Shown here in pieces: positions 37,556 through 47,047 of a DNA stretch of 64,000 bases. This DNA comes from Endozoicomonas sp965199185 (lineage in GTDB: Bacteria; Pseudomonadota; Gammaproteobacteria; Pseudomonadales; Endozoicomonadaceae): positions 1-64,000 of the forward strand of contig CBDAQW010000040.1 of the NCBI GenBank assembly GCA_965199185.1. Reading direction: 5' to 3'. Positions within the stretch are counted from its first letter, which is position 1. Each line of letters begins with the position of its first letter. Below the pieces are notes generated by a model, which was not told the DNA's origin, searched no databases, and saw only the letters and a list, made by a program, of their open reading frames with translations. The translations under genes and the position numbers were made by a program.

Positions 37556-38793
37556 TCAATTCGTGAATAAATGAGCGATGCATTAGTACCACCAAAACCA
37601 AAGGAGTTGGACATCACATGATTGATAGCCATCTCTCTGGCCTTACCGGGAACGTAATCAAGATCACAACCTGCTCCGGGATTCTCCAGATTGATCGTCG
37701 GCGGCGCAATACCCTCTTTCAGCGCCATAATACTGAACACCGATTCAATAGCACCCGCTGCCCCCAGAAGATGCCCGGTCATGGATTTTGTTGAACTGAT
37801 TGCCAAAGCATCCGCATGGTGACCAAACACTTTACGGATGGCATTGGTTTCAGCCAGATCACCCGCTTCAGTGGAGGTACCATGAGCATTGATATAATCA
37901 ATGGATTCAGGAGCCAGCCGGGCATCATTCAGTGCGGCCTGCATCGCCAGAGCAGCACCGCGACCATCTTCCGGTGGTAATGTCATATGAAAGGCATCGC
38001 CACTCATACCAAATCCACTCAGCTCAGCATAGATTCTGGCATCACGGGCTTTAGCGTGTTCGTACTCCTCAAGAACAATGGTTCCTGCACCATCGCCTAG
38101 CACAAAGCCATCGCGGTCTTTATCCCAGGGGCGACTGGCGGTTTCCGGTGAGTCGTTTCTGGTAGACAGTGCTCTGGCAGCAGCAAAACCGGTCATACCC
38201 AATGCAGAAGAACCTTTCTCACTGCCTCCGGCAATCATCACATCAGCATCCCCCCAGGCGATAGTGCGAGCTGCCAGACCTATGGCATGATTACCCGTGG
38301 CACAGGCGGTAGACGTGGCAAAATTCGGCCCCTGTAGATTGTATTTCATGGAGACCCAGCCCGCCGCCATATTGACAATCGCCGCTGGAATAAAAAAAGG
38401 TGAAATACGTCTTGGCCCAGAGTTTAAGAGTGTCTGATGATTTTTCTCTATCGTCGTCAGGCCACCAATCCCTGAACCAATGACCACACCGTAGCGGTGC
38501 GCCTGTTGTTCAGGAACCTCCAGCTTTGCATCAGTGATCGCTTCTACAGCAGAGGCCACAGCATACTGTATAAAGACATCCATTTTGCGAGCATCTTTGC
38601 GTTCTATGGTCAGGGAAGGATCGAAATTTTTAACAGTTCCACAAAATCGAACGCTAAGCTTTTCAGTATTCAGATGTTCAATATTGGTAATACCGCTTTT
38701 TCCGGCTATTAGATTTCCCCAACTTTCTGATACAGAATTCCCTACAGGGCTCACCCCTCCCAATCCGGTCACAACAACACGACGGCGAGACAT
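37552..38793 (-). CDS. fabF: 3-oxoacyl-ACP synthase II
   Basis: Condensing enzyme of fatty acid elongation. Start ATG 38793 (MSRRRVVVTGLGGVSPVGNS) gives 413 residues, the usual length. The frame upstream to 38886 has no family counterpart. The catalytic Cys is in STACATGNHAIG and the histidines in INAHGTSTEAGD and KSMTGHLLGAAGA. In related genomes acpP lies directly upstream. Here a 3-kb foreign gene on the other strand separates the two, so fabF probably has its own promoter in 38794-39046. Confidence 0.96.
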   Translation of the reverse strand: MSRRRVVVTGLGGVSPVGNSVSESWGNLIAGKSGITNIEHLNTEKLSVRFCGTVKNFDPSLTIERKDARKMDVFIQYAVASAVEAITDAKLEVPEQQAHRYGVVIGSGIGGLTTIEKNHQTLLNSGPRRISPFFIPAAIVNMAAGWVSMKYNLQGPNFATSTACATGNHAIGLAARTIAWGDADVMIAGGSEKGSSALGMTGFAAARALSTRNDSPETASRPWDKDRDGFVLGDGAGTIVLEEYEHAKARDARIYAELSGFGMSGDAFHMTLPPEDGRGAALAMQAALNDARLAPESIDYINAHGTSTEAGDLAETNAIRKVFGHHADALAISSTKSMTGHLLGAAGAIESVFSIMALKEGIAPPTINLENPGAGCDLDYVPGKAREMAINHVMSNSFGFGGTNASLIYSRID

Positions 38794-39046
38794 CTGCTGC
38801 CTGCTTTCTTCTTTATTGCCTAACAAGGTGTTTCTCCTGCAAGGAGAGAGACTAAACTCGGTAGCACTGCAAAAAAACCCTCTCAAATTAGGCTATCCAT
38901 ATTATGCCGAACCGGTGTCGTTAACCAGTCCCGCAGAGCTATTTCATAGCAGATGATGTAAAAAAACTAATTTTCCAAAATTGGTCTACAGTAAAACACC
39001 GAACAAAGAAATCACGAAGATTACAAAGCACACGAGACGATACCCA

Positions 39047-42000
39047 ATGGCAAAACTCGCTCGCGTTATCTTTTTTTTTTGCTTTTTGTATAGCCTGTCA
39101 AAGGCAACATTATCCTATTCAGACTGGCTGATTACCAATGGGTCATCGCTCGACCTTACCCCGGCGCTTTCTCTCCACTTAAAGCCTGCTGCACCGTTTT
39201 CAGCTCAAACGCTGTTACTGGCATCTCTGACGCCTATTCTCACATCAATGGCCTCCCTGAAAAAAAGCCACCAACAGCAAAACATAAATATCAGTTTCGT
39301 TCTCTACTCCATTCTTTTTTTAAGCAATGCACTGTTTGAATACAGTCCTGACGCTAAACCAGATACCTCCTATCCTGACGGCCAGCATTCTCAGTGGATC
39401 AAGAACCAACTGATTCCAGAAACCGCAATAAATTATACAGCACTGTCGTCTGCTTTTGACTTGCTCATGCTTGAAAAAAATCAACAAGAAACGGCATCTT
39501 CAGAAAACCTTGCTATTTATCTCTCTGAACCCGACTTTGAAATCCGGCTACTGGCAGAAACCGACCAGAATCTGGATTCTCAACAGATCTACGACCTCTC
39601 AGAACTACTGACAGACTTTCTGATCGATCTTTACAAAAAACAATCTGAACCTGATGATATTGAGCAAAACGAAACAGAAGCAAATATTCTAGCTTCCGGA
39701 AGCAATGGTGACGATAACAACAATAATCGTAACGATTCGAATCGCCCCGCAGATCAAGCTACAGAAATACCTTTCGGGATTTATCAGAAAGGCACCCGAA
39801 AACTATTGCCTCTACCTTTCCCGGAAGAACAACTTGAACTCAAGCTTCAACGTTTACAACGCCTTAAAGAAAAGAGACGGCAGGCCGCTGCCCAAAGTGA
39901 TGCCAATCTGACCAACATCCTGAGTAACAGAATCATGCTGGTCGGTGTATCGCTGGACGAACTACTCCAACAACAGAGTGAACTGAGCGATAGCTCTGGC
40001 AATATTTTACGAATAGCTATTGAAAACATAGAAGAACAACAGCAGATTCAGACAGCAACACCGCCGACCTCCTACTACCTTCCATGTCAAATCCAGGTTC
40101 TTGGTAGCAATATAGACAACAAAAAAAACAATAGGTCTAACAACAAAACCACAGAGCAATCAACGTCAACACTCTCTGTAAGCACTGAAGAAACCTCTAA
40201 CTACAAAAAGCCTCGTTTAAATTCAGACAAAAAAGACGATGAAGAACCGCCTCAAGATCCGTCAACCTCTCATACGTTCAACGCTTCGAGCTGCAATCTC
40301 TGCCATTCAGCCCCCTGTCGCTTCAGAAAGTACTCAGTATCAAGTGACAGACTAACCTACGAGCCTCAACCTGCGGAAAATCAGGCTACTCTGGATGCTC
40401 AACGTAACAGAACCCATGAAAGAGCCAGACAGGAAAACACACTACTCTTCCCCGTAACTTTTGACGATGGCAGCCCAATTTATCTTGACCAATCACGGAT
40501 TGTCTGGAGTGACAGAGAACCACTAACGGCCAGCCAAATCAGACCTTTCTTTATCTTTGATCCTGACACCAACTCATTGACATTAGACTTCAGCCGGGTT
40601 CCTCTTCGGGTTGACTGGTTTCCGCAGCTGTATTTATCAAAACAGGGATTAGAATGGTTCAGGAAATCACGTCAATCCATTATCCCAAAGAATAAGGATG
40701 TACTGTTTGATCAGCACTGGATGGACAAACTGTTATCACACAGCCAGTGGTTAAAGTTTCTGGCATCCATCGCCAGCCACATAAGAAACCACATGGATAA
40801 AACCCTTCTGAACAAAATCCTGAAAACCGGAGAAGATACATTTATCTCCAGAGAGCATTACTATCTAAACGTTCACAGGACGTTTGTTAAGCCACGCATT
40901 TTCACTAAATATACCTACACGCTGCTTGCCGAGACTCAGAGCAAGTCTTTTAATGATGCACTTAAGGCCTCTGATTTTGACTTTGACGAAGCCATTATTA
41001 AAGCACTTACGATAACCAACCCCAAAAAACCCAATAGCGCCAAAGCGCCATGCGCTTTCGGCTTTTTATCTGCTCCTGTGGCAAGCTTTCTTCTGTCTGA
41101 GCATGGCTTTTTCGACACCAGATTTACTGGAAATTTCGCCCACGGCTCAGCAGCTCACCCAATCCAGATGGCGTTTTTGAGCAATGACAAACCCGATTTT
41201 CAGGCCCAACCCCATTTCAGCAAAAAAGTAGCTCGCCTTTTGGACCAGGAAGTATTCTTTCAGGGTGAAGCTGATGGCCTCAGAAGCATCACCAACAACC
41301 TGATTTTTCCTTTCAGTCCAGCATTCATCACTTTAAACCTTAATGGTCGTCAATTTTCACAAGCGATCCGATCTACTCTTGAGCTTTTGGATCAGAAACA
41401 CCTGAGCCTAAAGGAAGTAGTGCAACACTTTGAAACAGAAAACATTGAACAAATAAGAGAATTATTAGAAGACATTGAGTTTTTCGAAAAAATCTCAATC
41501 ATAAATGATGACCATATAATGCGAGAAAGTACTGCTCTCGCCAAACGGAAGAACACAGAAGTCTTCTCTGAAGGGTTCTCTCTTATATACGACCAATCAG
41601 CGCCCAACACACCTATCCAGTTCTCAGAAAATTCGGTGCTCCCTGCGCTCTACCGACTCACTGATAAAATAAGGAAGCATCCTGACAGCGCTGTTTGTCA
41701 AGATAGTTACGCCTTGTATTCCAATAAAACTTCTCGCCCTATCTTGCCACCGGACGAAACATCAATTAATCGCAATTCTTTCGATACATTTGCAATTCTC
41801 TGGAAAAGAGAACAAAAGGAACAGGCAGATTCATTTTTTACATGGCAATTAGAACGCATCATAACGACATTAAGCAACATAAAAACAAAGCAAGAACAAA
41901 GAATATTTGCCCAGAGCCTTTATCAGGAAACCATCCCAGCTATTTTACATTATGCAGTACTGCTTGAGTCAGACATTACTGATTTCATGATTAAATTCTC

Positions 42001-42157
42001 ATGCTATATACCCCCACAAGATGCCGAACCCTTCCTATTAGATGCAATAGAAAAAAAACTCATCAACTGTGATTCCGTTAAACGGTGCTCGCCTAACCAT
42101 ACACCTACTAAAAAACCTCTTGCTTCGAGGCCTAAAAAAACAGAAATACAAAAATAA
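39047..42157 (+). CDS. Large exported protein, effector-like, unknown family
   Basis: 1036 residues from ATG 39047 (MAKLARVIFFFCFLYSLSKA, a signal peptide); the frame opens earlier at 38981, but the preceding 22 residues would spoil the signal. A second hydrophobic stretch lies near residue 60. Residues about 263-305 (LQRLQRLKEKRRQAAAQSD, NLTNILSNRIMLVG) and a CNLCHSAPC motif near 430 match the same features, in the same order, in the ankyrin protein at 58328 (RLEQRRQAAMLQGDRNMANI, CQICNTKPC). The middle is Asn/Ser/Thr-rich. The C-terminal 600 residues have no domain I recognise. The gene is inserted, opposite in direction, between acpP and fabF. Host-directed function is inferred from the shared module and export signal only. 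Confidence 0.75.
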   Translation: MAKLARVIFFFCFLYSLSKATLSYSDWLITNGSSLDLTPALSLHLKPAAPFSAQTLLLASLTPILTSMASLKKSHQQQNINISFVLYSILFLSNALFEYSPDAKPDTSYPDGQHSQWIKNQLIPETAINYTALSSAFDLLMLEKNQQETASSENLAIYLSEPDFEIRLLAETDQNLDSQQIYDLSELLTDFLIDLYKKQSEPDDIEQNETEANILASGSNGDDNNNNRNDSNRPADQATEIPFGIYQKGTRKLLPLPFPEEQLELKLQRLQRLKEKRRQAAAQSDANLTNILSNRIMLVGVSLDELLQQQSELSDSSGNILRIAIENIEEQQQIQTATPPTSYYLPCQIQVLGSNIDNKKNNRSNNKTTEQSTSTLSVSTEETSNYKKPRLNSDKKDDEEPPQDPSTSHTFNASSCNLCHSAPCRFRKYSVSSDRLTYEPQPAENQATLDAQRNRTHERARQENTLLFPVTFDDGSPIYLDQSRIVWSDREPLTASQIRPFFIFDPDTNSLTLDFSRVPLRVDWFPQLYLSKQGLEWFRKSRQSIIPKNKDVLFDQHWMDKLLSHSQWLKFLASIASHIRNHMDKTLLNKILKTGEDTFISREHYYLNVHRTFVKPRIFTKYTYTLLAETQSKSFNDALKASDFDFDEAIIKALTITNPKKPNSAKAPCAFGFLSAPVASFLLSEHGFFDTRFTGNFAHGSAAHPIQMAFLSNDKPDFQAQPHFSKKVARLLDQEVFFQGEADGLRSITNNLIFPFSPAFITLNLNGRQFSQAIRSTLELLDQKHLSLKEVVQHFETENIEQIRELLEDIEFFEKISIINDDHIMRESTALAKRKNTEVFSEGFSLIYDQSAPNTPIQFSENSVLPALYRLTDKIRKHPDSAVCQDSYALYSNKTSRPILPPDETSINRNSFDTFAILWKREQKEQADSFFTWQLERIITTLSNIKTKQEQRIFAQSLYQETIPAILHYAVLLESDITDFMIKFSCYIPPQDAEPFLLDAIEKKLINCDSVKRCSPNHTPTKKPLASRPKKTEIQK

Positions 42158-42187
42158 AAGCCGCACAACCAAAGTCATGCGGCTTTT
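42156..42187. terminator. Bidirectional terminator between the 39047 gene and acpP
   Basis: AAAAGCCGCA (42156-42165) and TGCGGCTTTT (42178-42187) form a perfect 10-bp stem with A and T runs on both sides, so it can end transcripts from both converging genes. It starts at the last base but one of the upstream gene's stop region and is 23 bases from the acpP stop. Confidence 0.85.
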
Positions 42188-42209
42188 CAGGTATACAACC
42201 AGTGCAGGA

Positions 42210-42443
42210 TCAGGAATGTGATACTACGTAGTCGATAGCTTCCTGAACGGTAGTGATCTTCTCTGCTTCTTCATCCGGAATTTCAGTCTCGAACTCTTCT
42301 TCCAGAGCCATCACCAGCTCCACAGTGTCCAGAGAGTCCGCGCCCAGATCCTCTACGAATGACGCACTGTTGGTCACTTCCTCTTCCTTCACGCCGAGTT
42401 GTTCGCAAACAATCTTCTTAACGCGTTCTTCAATGGTGCTCAT
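42210..42443 (-). CDS. acpP: Acyl carrier protein
   Basis: 77 residues from ATG 42443 (MSTIEERVKKIVCEQLGVKE). The phosphopantetheine serine is in EDLGADSLDTVELVMALEEE. An AGGAG lies about 12 bases upstream. The longer frame to 42476 is not expected. It carries the growing acyl chain for FabD, FabG and FabF encoded around it. Confidence 0.97.
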   Translation of the reverse strand: MSTIEERVKKIVCEQLGVKEEEVTNSASFVEDLGADSLDTVELVMALEEEFETEIPDEEAEKITTVQEAIDYVVSHS

Positions 42444-42594
42444 ACCTAGTTGTGCTCCTGTCGATATTCGGTGCAACCCTTAGGGTTGCGGCTGCTAAGT
42501 TTATATGGTCGATCGCGTACATTTCAAGCCAGAACAACGAAATACCGCCATCTTCCATGCAAATAGAGAGTTGGTTAAATGGGCAAAATGCCAT

Positions 42595-43341
42595 TTAACC
42601 CATATACATCCCACCGTTAACATGCAAAGTTTCACCAGTAATGTAACCGGCTGCTTCGCTAGCCAGAAACGCCACGGCGGCAGCAATCTCTTCTGGCTGA
42701 CCTAAACGGGTCAATGGAACCTGTTGTTGCAGATACTCTCGCTGCTCTTCCGGCAATTCACGGGTCATATCTGTATCGATAAAGCCCGGTGCAACGGTGT
42801 TTACCGTAATACTCCGAGAACCCACCTCACGAGCCATGGAACGGGAAAAACCTTCTATACCCGCTTTGGCAGCGGCATAGTTGGATTGCCCCTGATTCCC
42901 CATGGAACCCACCACAGAACTAATATTGATAATCCGTCCCCAGCGGGCCTTGGTCATACCACGCAGCACCGCTTTACTCATGCGGAAAATAGACGTCAGA
43001 TTGGTGTCAATAACACCATTCCACTCGTCATCTTTCATACGCATCAAAATATTATCCCGGGTGATACCGGCATTATTAATCAAAATCTGAGGCGCACCAT
43101 AATCGGCAGTGATCGTTTTAACAACCGCAACACAGTCATCAGCGGAAGTTACATTCAAAGCTATGCCCTGCCCTTTGATACCGGCTTCCTGCAAGCCTTC
43201 AGTGATCTTTTGAGCACCACTTTCGGTGGTTGCAGTACCAATAACTGTCGCACCCATATTACCAATCGCAACAGCAATCGCACGACCAATACCACGACTA
43301 GCACCAGTGACCAGAGCCACTTTGCCTGCAAGCTGAGTCAT
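42595..43341 (-). CDS. fabG: 3-oxoacyl-ACP reductase
   Basis: NADPH-dependent short-chain dehydrogenase, about 248 residues. TGASRGIGRAIAVAIG binds the cofactor, NNAGITRDNILMRM is typical of FabG, and the Ser-Tyr-Lys triad lies in ISSVVGSMGNQGQSNYAAAK. ATG 43341 (MTQLAGKVALVTG) is preferred, with ATG 43347 overlapping the fabD stop as an alternative. It is followed by acpP after 151 bases. Confidence 0.96.
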   Translation of the reverse strand: MTQLAGKVALVTGASRGIGRAIAVAIGNMGATVIGTATTESGAQKITEGLQEAGIKGQGIALNVTSADDCVAVVKTITADYGAPQILINNAGITRDNILMRMKDDEWNGVIDTNLTSIFRMSKAVLRGMTKARWGRIINISSVVGSMGNQGQSNYAAAKAGIEGFSRSMAREVGSRSITVNTVAPGFIDTDMTRELPEEQREYLQQQVPLTRLGQPEEIAAAVAFLASEAAGYITGETLHVNGGMYMG

Positions 43342-43343
43342 TA

Positions 43344-44282
43344 TCATTTTTCCTCTACTGTCAGCAGTTTGGTCATACCTTCCACTGAGTCCAGCACAGT
43401 AACCGGCGCACGACGTATAATGCGCTTGTTCAGACCTGCCAGCACTTTACCAGGCCCACATTCGGCAAATGCAGCGACTCCAGCCTCCTGCATGGCAAGA
43501 ATCGTTTCAACCCAGCGCACCGGGCTGTATAGTTGTGCAATGAGATTTTGTTTTAGCTGTTGCGGATCGCTGCATACATCGGCAGTCACATTCTGCAGCA
43601 CCGGAATAGTCGGCGCATTCAGGGAAATATCGACCAGTTCAGCTGCAAGCTGCTCTGCTGCCGGTTTCATTAATGCACAATGAGAAGGCACACTAACTGG
43701 CAGCTCAATCGCCTTACGGGCTCCGGCGTCATTAGCCAGTTCAATCGCACGTTTTACCGCTGAAACCTGACCGGCAATCACCACCTGACCCGGCGAGTTG
43801 AAGTTTACCGCTTCAACCACTTCGCCATTAGCGGCTTTCTCACAAATTTCAACAACTACCGCATCTTCCAGCCCCAGCAGTGCCGCCATAGCACCTTCGC
43901 CAGGCGCTACAGCATCCTGCATGAATTTGCCACGCAGATTCACCAGACGCACTGCGTCTTTAAACTCCAGAGCGCCAGCGCAAACCAGTGCTGAGTATTC
44001 ACCCAAACTATGACCGGCCATCATGGCTGGCGCCTGGCCACCCTTTTCACAGAAAAGCCGCCACAAAGCGACACTCGAGGCCAGCAATGCAGGCTGGGTG
44101 TTCTCAGTGCGATTCAATTCTTCAGCAGGCCCATTGGCTACCAGACCCGCAAGATCGAAGCCAAGCACTTCGGAGGCTTCCGAAAAGGTGGCTACTACGA
44201 CTGGCTCTTCCATGTAGTCGGCGAGCATACCGACCTGCTGTGATCCCTGTCCGGGAAAGACAAAAGCAAACTTATCCGACAT
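43344..44282 (-). CDS. fabD: Malonyl-CoA:ACP transacylase
   Basis: 312 residues from ATG 44282 (MSDKFAFVFPGQGSQQVGML). It loads malonyl groups onto ACP. The nucleophilic serine is in MMAGHSLGEYSALVCAG, with the histidine in LPVSVPSHCALM. It is upstream of fabG, almost overlapping it. Upstream is a 144-base gap to plsX without fabH, which is the pseudomonad arrangement. Confidence 0.96.
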   Translation of the reverse strand: MSDKFAFVFPGQGSQQVGMLADYMEEPVVVATFSEASEVLGFDLAGLVANGPAEELNRTENTQPALLASSVALWRLFCEKGGQAPAMMAGHSLGEYSALVCAGALEFKDAVRLVNLRGKFMQDAVAPGEGAMAALLGLEDAVVVEICEKAANGEVVEAVNFNSPGQVVIAGQVSAVKRAIELANDAGARKAIELPVSVPSHCALMKPAAEQLAAELVDISLNAPTIPVLQNVTADVCSDPQQLKQNLIAQLYSPVRWVETILAMQEAGVAAFAECGPGKVLAGLNKRIIRRAPVTVLDSVEGMTKLLTVEEK

Positions 44283-44444
44283 TGCAGCAACTGCATCCAA
44301 AATAAGTGATCATAAACCGAAAGAATGCTCAAACACATTCTTTCACGATAAAAACCGGAGCAATTATAGAAAAACTAGCGCCCAAGGTAAGTAAAATTAT
44401 GTTTCTAACTGTATTCAGCGCACTCTCAATACTCCAGCAATACC

Positions 44445-45488
44445 CTAGCAACGCATCATTAACTCAACATCTTCCGCAAGACGACGGGGAATATCATTAT
44501 CCATCTCACTCACCGCTTCACAGATAGCCTGATAAAAACCCTCAGCGTCAGCACCGCCATGGCTTTTTATTACGATACCCTTCAGCCCCAGCAAACTGGC
44601 ACCATTATATAAGACAGGATCAATACTCCGAGAAAATTCTCGCAACAGTGGCAACACAAAAAACGCCAGACATCGCCGCCAACGACTTTTCTGAAACAAC
44701 CCAAGCATGCGATCGTGAATCAGTTTTGCGACACCCTCACCGGTTTTCAATGCGACATTACCAGCAAACCCATCACAAACAATGACATCCGCCACACCCG
44801 CCATAATGTCGTGGCCTTCTATATAACCGATATAGTTCAGTCGCTGATCAGACCTGAGCAACACGTCTGCCGCCCGAACCTGATCGTTACCTTTGGCAGC
44901 TTCCACACCAATATTTAACAGCCCCACTCTGGGTTTCTGAATACTTTTTGTTGCCCTGAACAACTGCGAGCCCATCACTGCAAACTGGTAAAGCTGCTGC
45001 GAAGAGCAATCTACATTGGCTCCCATATCCAACAACAGCGCACTGCCATCCCGGGTAGGAACAGTACCGGCAATCGCTGGTCGATCAATACCAGTAAAGG
45101 TTTGTAACGCAAAACACCCCATAGCCATCAAAGCACCGGTATTTCCGGCACTGACGCAAGCACTGGCTTTTTGTTCCGCCACCATATCAAGCGCCACCCA
45201 CATAGAGGTATCTTTGCGGTTGCGCAGAGCCAGTCCGGGCTTTTGCCCCATGGAAACGGTTTTTTCGGCATGGACTAGCGTCAGACACTGACGGTCAGCT
45301 CTGGCATCATCAAGGTAGGATTCAATCAGTGAGGTGTCACCCACCAGAAGCAGGTGGAGATCGGAAATAGTGTTTAACGCTTTGAGTGCAGCCTGAATAC
45401 GAGAACGGGGACTTTCGTCCCCGCTCATAACGTCAAGCGCCAGTATTCGTCCTGAATGCTTGCTTCGTCCCTGCACAGGCGAGATCAC
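44445..45488 (-). CDS. plsX: Phosphate acyltransferase PlsX
   Basis: 347 residues, converts acyl-ACP to acyl-phosphate for phospholipid synthesis. RILALDVMSGDESPRSRIQA at the N-terminus replaces the more usual LDAMGGD-type motif, while ACVSAGNTGALMAMG, LLDMGANVDCS, EGHDIMAGVADVIVCDGFAG and the C-terminal GLKGIVIKSHGGAD are standard. It overlaps rpmF by 4 bases. Confidence 0.94.
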   Translation of the reverse strand: MISPVQGRSKHSGRILALDVMSGDESPRSRIQAALKALNTISDLHLLLVGDTSLIESYLDDARADRQCLTLVHAEKTVSMGQKPGLALRNRKDTSMWVALDMVAEQKASACVSAGNTGALMAMGCFALQTFTGIDRPAIAGTVPTRDGSALLLDMGANVDCSSQQLYQFAVMGSQLFRATKSIQKPRVGLLNIGVEAAKGNDQVRAADVLLRSDQRLNYIGYIEGHDIMAGVADVIVCDGFAGNVALKTGEGVAKLIHDRMLGLFQKSRWRRCLAFFVLPLLREFSRSIDPVLYNGASLLGLKGIVIKSHGGADAEGFYQAICEAVSEMDNDIPRRLAEDVELMMRC

Positions 45489-45667
45489 TCTTCGCCTTTA
45501 CCTTCCAGCACTTTACGACCACGATAGAAACCGTCAGCAGTCATGTGGTGACGACGGTGAGTTTCACCGGAAGTTGCGTCAACAGACAGCTGAGAGCCAC
45601 TCAGAGCATCGTGAGAACGACGCATGTCACGCTTGGAACGGGTTTTACGGTTTTGCTGAACAGCCAT
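45485..45667 (-). CDS. rpmF: Ribosomal protein L32
   Basis: 60 residues, basic N-terminus MAVQQNRKTRSKRDMRRSHD, the L32 signature. It is the cysteine-free form without a zinc ribbon. It lies between yceD (77 bases upstream) and plsX (4-base overlap), the conserved order. Confidence 0.96.
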   Translation of the reverse strand: MAVQQNRKTRSKRDMRRSHDALSGSQLSVDATSGETHRRHHMTADGFYRGRKVLEGKGEE

Positions 45668-45744
45668 GTGTCAACTCTCCTGAATCATTTTGTAATCTGA
45701 TTAAATAAAAGCCTGCAGAAAAAAACAAGCCTGAATTGATCAGA

Positions 45745-46305
45745 TTATTCGGTATCGACAGCGTCAGTTTTTAGTTTGGCCAGTACACTGAACGGATTCG
45801 TACTCTTTCTCTGTTCCTCAGCCTTTTCGGCTGCAGCAAGAGCTTCCTCCTCAGACTCAGTGGAAAAATCCTGCTGAGCCTGACAGGCTTCAAGCGGGTG
45901 ATAAGCCACAATCGGAAGGGCAAGCAAAAGCTCTTCTTCCAACAGCGGTATGAGCTCCATTGGCTCCTCCTGGAGCTGCAGAGGCTCATACTCTTCAGGC
46001 AAAGCTTTTGCCTGCTCATCGGTCATCACACCCATCAGACTGAGGTCAGAGCGTACCGGTAATTCAGCAATATCCAGACAGCGCTGACAAATCATTTTCA
46101 GATTTGCCTCAACATGCCCTTCAAGAACCACACGATGGTCTTCGCTCATGTGAAAGCGAAGCTTTACCTTCACCTCACCCTGATCGTCAGCGAGACTGCC
46201 CACTAGCCGGTCAAACTGCTTGAGCGGCAGCGAACCTTCAAACTGTTTACCCTGACGCGCGAATTTTCGCGGATCAAGGGTTTTTGGTAATTGCGCTGAT
46301 AACAT
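45745..46305 (-). CDS. yceD: YceD/DUF177 family protein (23S rRNA accumulation protein)
   Basis: 186 residues. It has the family core VEANLKMICQRCLDIAELPV, followed by an acidic segment, and a C-terminal NPFSVLAKLK. In E. coli YceD aids 23S rRNA accumulation. It is the first gene of the yceD-rpmF-plsX operon and diverges from maf across 84 bases that must hold both promoters. Confidence 0.92.
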   Translation of the reverse strand: MLSAQLPKTLDPRKFARQGKQFEGSLPLKQFDRLVGSLADDQGEVKVKLRFHMSEDHRVVLEGHVEANLKMICQRCLDIAELPVRSDLSLMGVMTDEQAKALPEEYEPLQLQEEPMELIPLLEEELLLALPIVAYHPLEACQAQQDFSTESEEEALAAAEKAEEQRKSTNPFSVLAKLKTDAVDTE

Positions 46306-46389
46306 AAGCGCGCCATCATAGGGGCACGCCCCCTTTCTGTCAAAGGGTTTAACACCTAAATCAACCGCTATTTTACGCAGATACCAGAC

Positions 46390-46968
46390 ATGAAACTATT
46401 GCTGGCTTCAAGTTCGCCTTACAGAAAAGCGTTACTGACGCGCTTGAACCTAGATTTTCAGCAGTCGTCACCGGACATCAACGAAACCCCTGAAGCAAAT
46501 GAATCACCCAAACATCTGGTCATGCGACTGGCGCAAAAAAAAGCAGCAGCATTGGCGTCACAGCATCCTGAAACCCTAATTATTGCCTCTGATCAGGCAG
46601 CTGATCTTAACGGCCGAATCCTTGGAAAGCCGGGCACTGTCGAAAAAGCCATTGACCAGCTCGGCTTATGCAGCGGTCAAAAAGTCGTCTTTCACACCGG
46701 CTTATGCCTGCTGAACACCGCTACCGGAGCAAGCCAATGTCAGGATATTGAGTTTACCGTCTGGTTTCGTCAGCTACACCATGGACAAATAAGACACTAC
46801 ATAGAAACAGAAAAACCATTGGACTGCGCCGGTAGCTTTAAATGCGAAGGGCTGGGTGTGGCATTATTTGAAAAAATGGCAGGTAACGACCCTAATAGCC
46901 TTGTCGGCTTACCGCTAATCACTCTGGTTTCCATGCTCGCCAATGAAGGTGTTGATGTATTAAGCTAA
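46390..46968 (+). CDS. maf: Maf-family nucleotide pyrophosphatase
   Basis: 192 residues, hydrolyses non-canonical nucleoside triphosphates (YceF type, m7GTP). The N-terminal LLLASSSPYRKALL, the central IIASDQAADLNGRILGKPG and DCAGSFKCEGLGVALFEKM are family motifs. It diverges from yceD as in related genomes. Its stop codon is the first codon of a long palindrome. Confidence 0.94.
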   Translation: MKLLLASSSPYRKALLTRLNLDFQQSSPDINETPEANESPKHLVMRLAQKKAAALASQHPETLIIASDQAADLNGRILGKPGTVEKAIDQLGLCSGQKVVFHTGLCLLNTATGASQCQDIEFTVWFRQLHHGQIRHYIETEKPLDCAGSFKCEGLGVALFEKMAGNDPNSLVGLPLITLVSMLANEGVDVLS

Positions 46969-47011
46969 GAGGCCGTCTGACAAGTCACATGACTTTTCAG
47001 ACGGCCTCTTA
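46966..47011. terminator. Near-perfect 46-bp palindrome at the maf stop
   Basis: TAAGAGGCCGTCTGA (46966-46980) and TCAGACGGCCTCTTA (46997-47011) are perfectly complementary. The centre AAGTCA-CA-TGACTT extends the stem. The maf stop codon is inside the stem. The structure is strong but has no T-run after it, so it may be a terminator, an mRNA-stabilising element or a repeat copy. Confidence 0.65.
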
Positions 47012-47047
47012 GACTTTCAGAACTCCGGGGTAGACAAAGAAAACACC

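Noticed and set aside
44301..44444. Loss of fabH between plsX and fabD
   Set aside because: fabH is absent here, but pseudomonads also lack it at this position, so absence from this cluster is not in itself remarkable.
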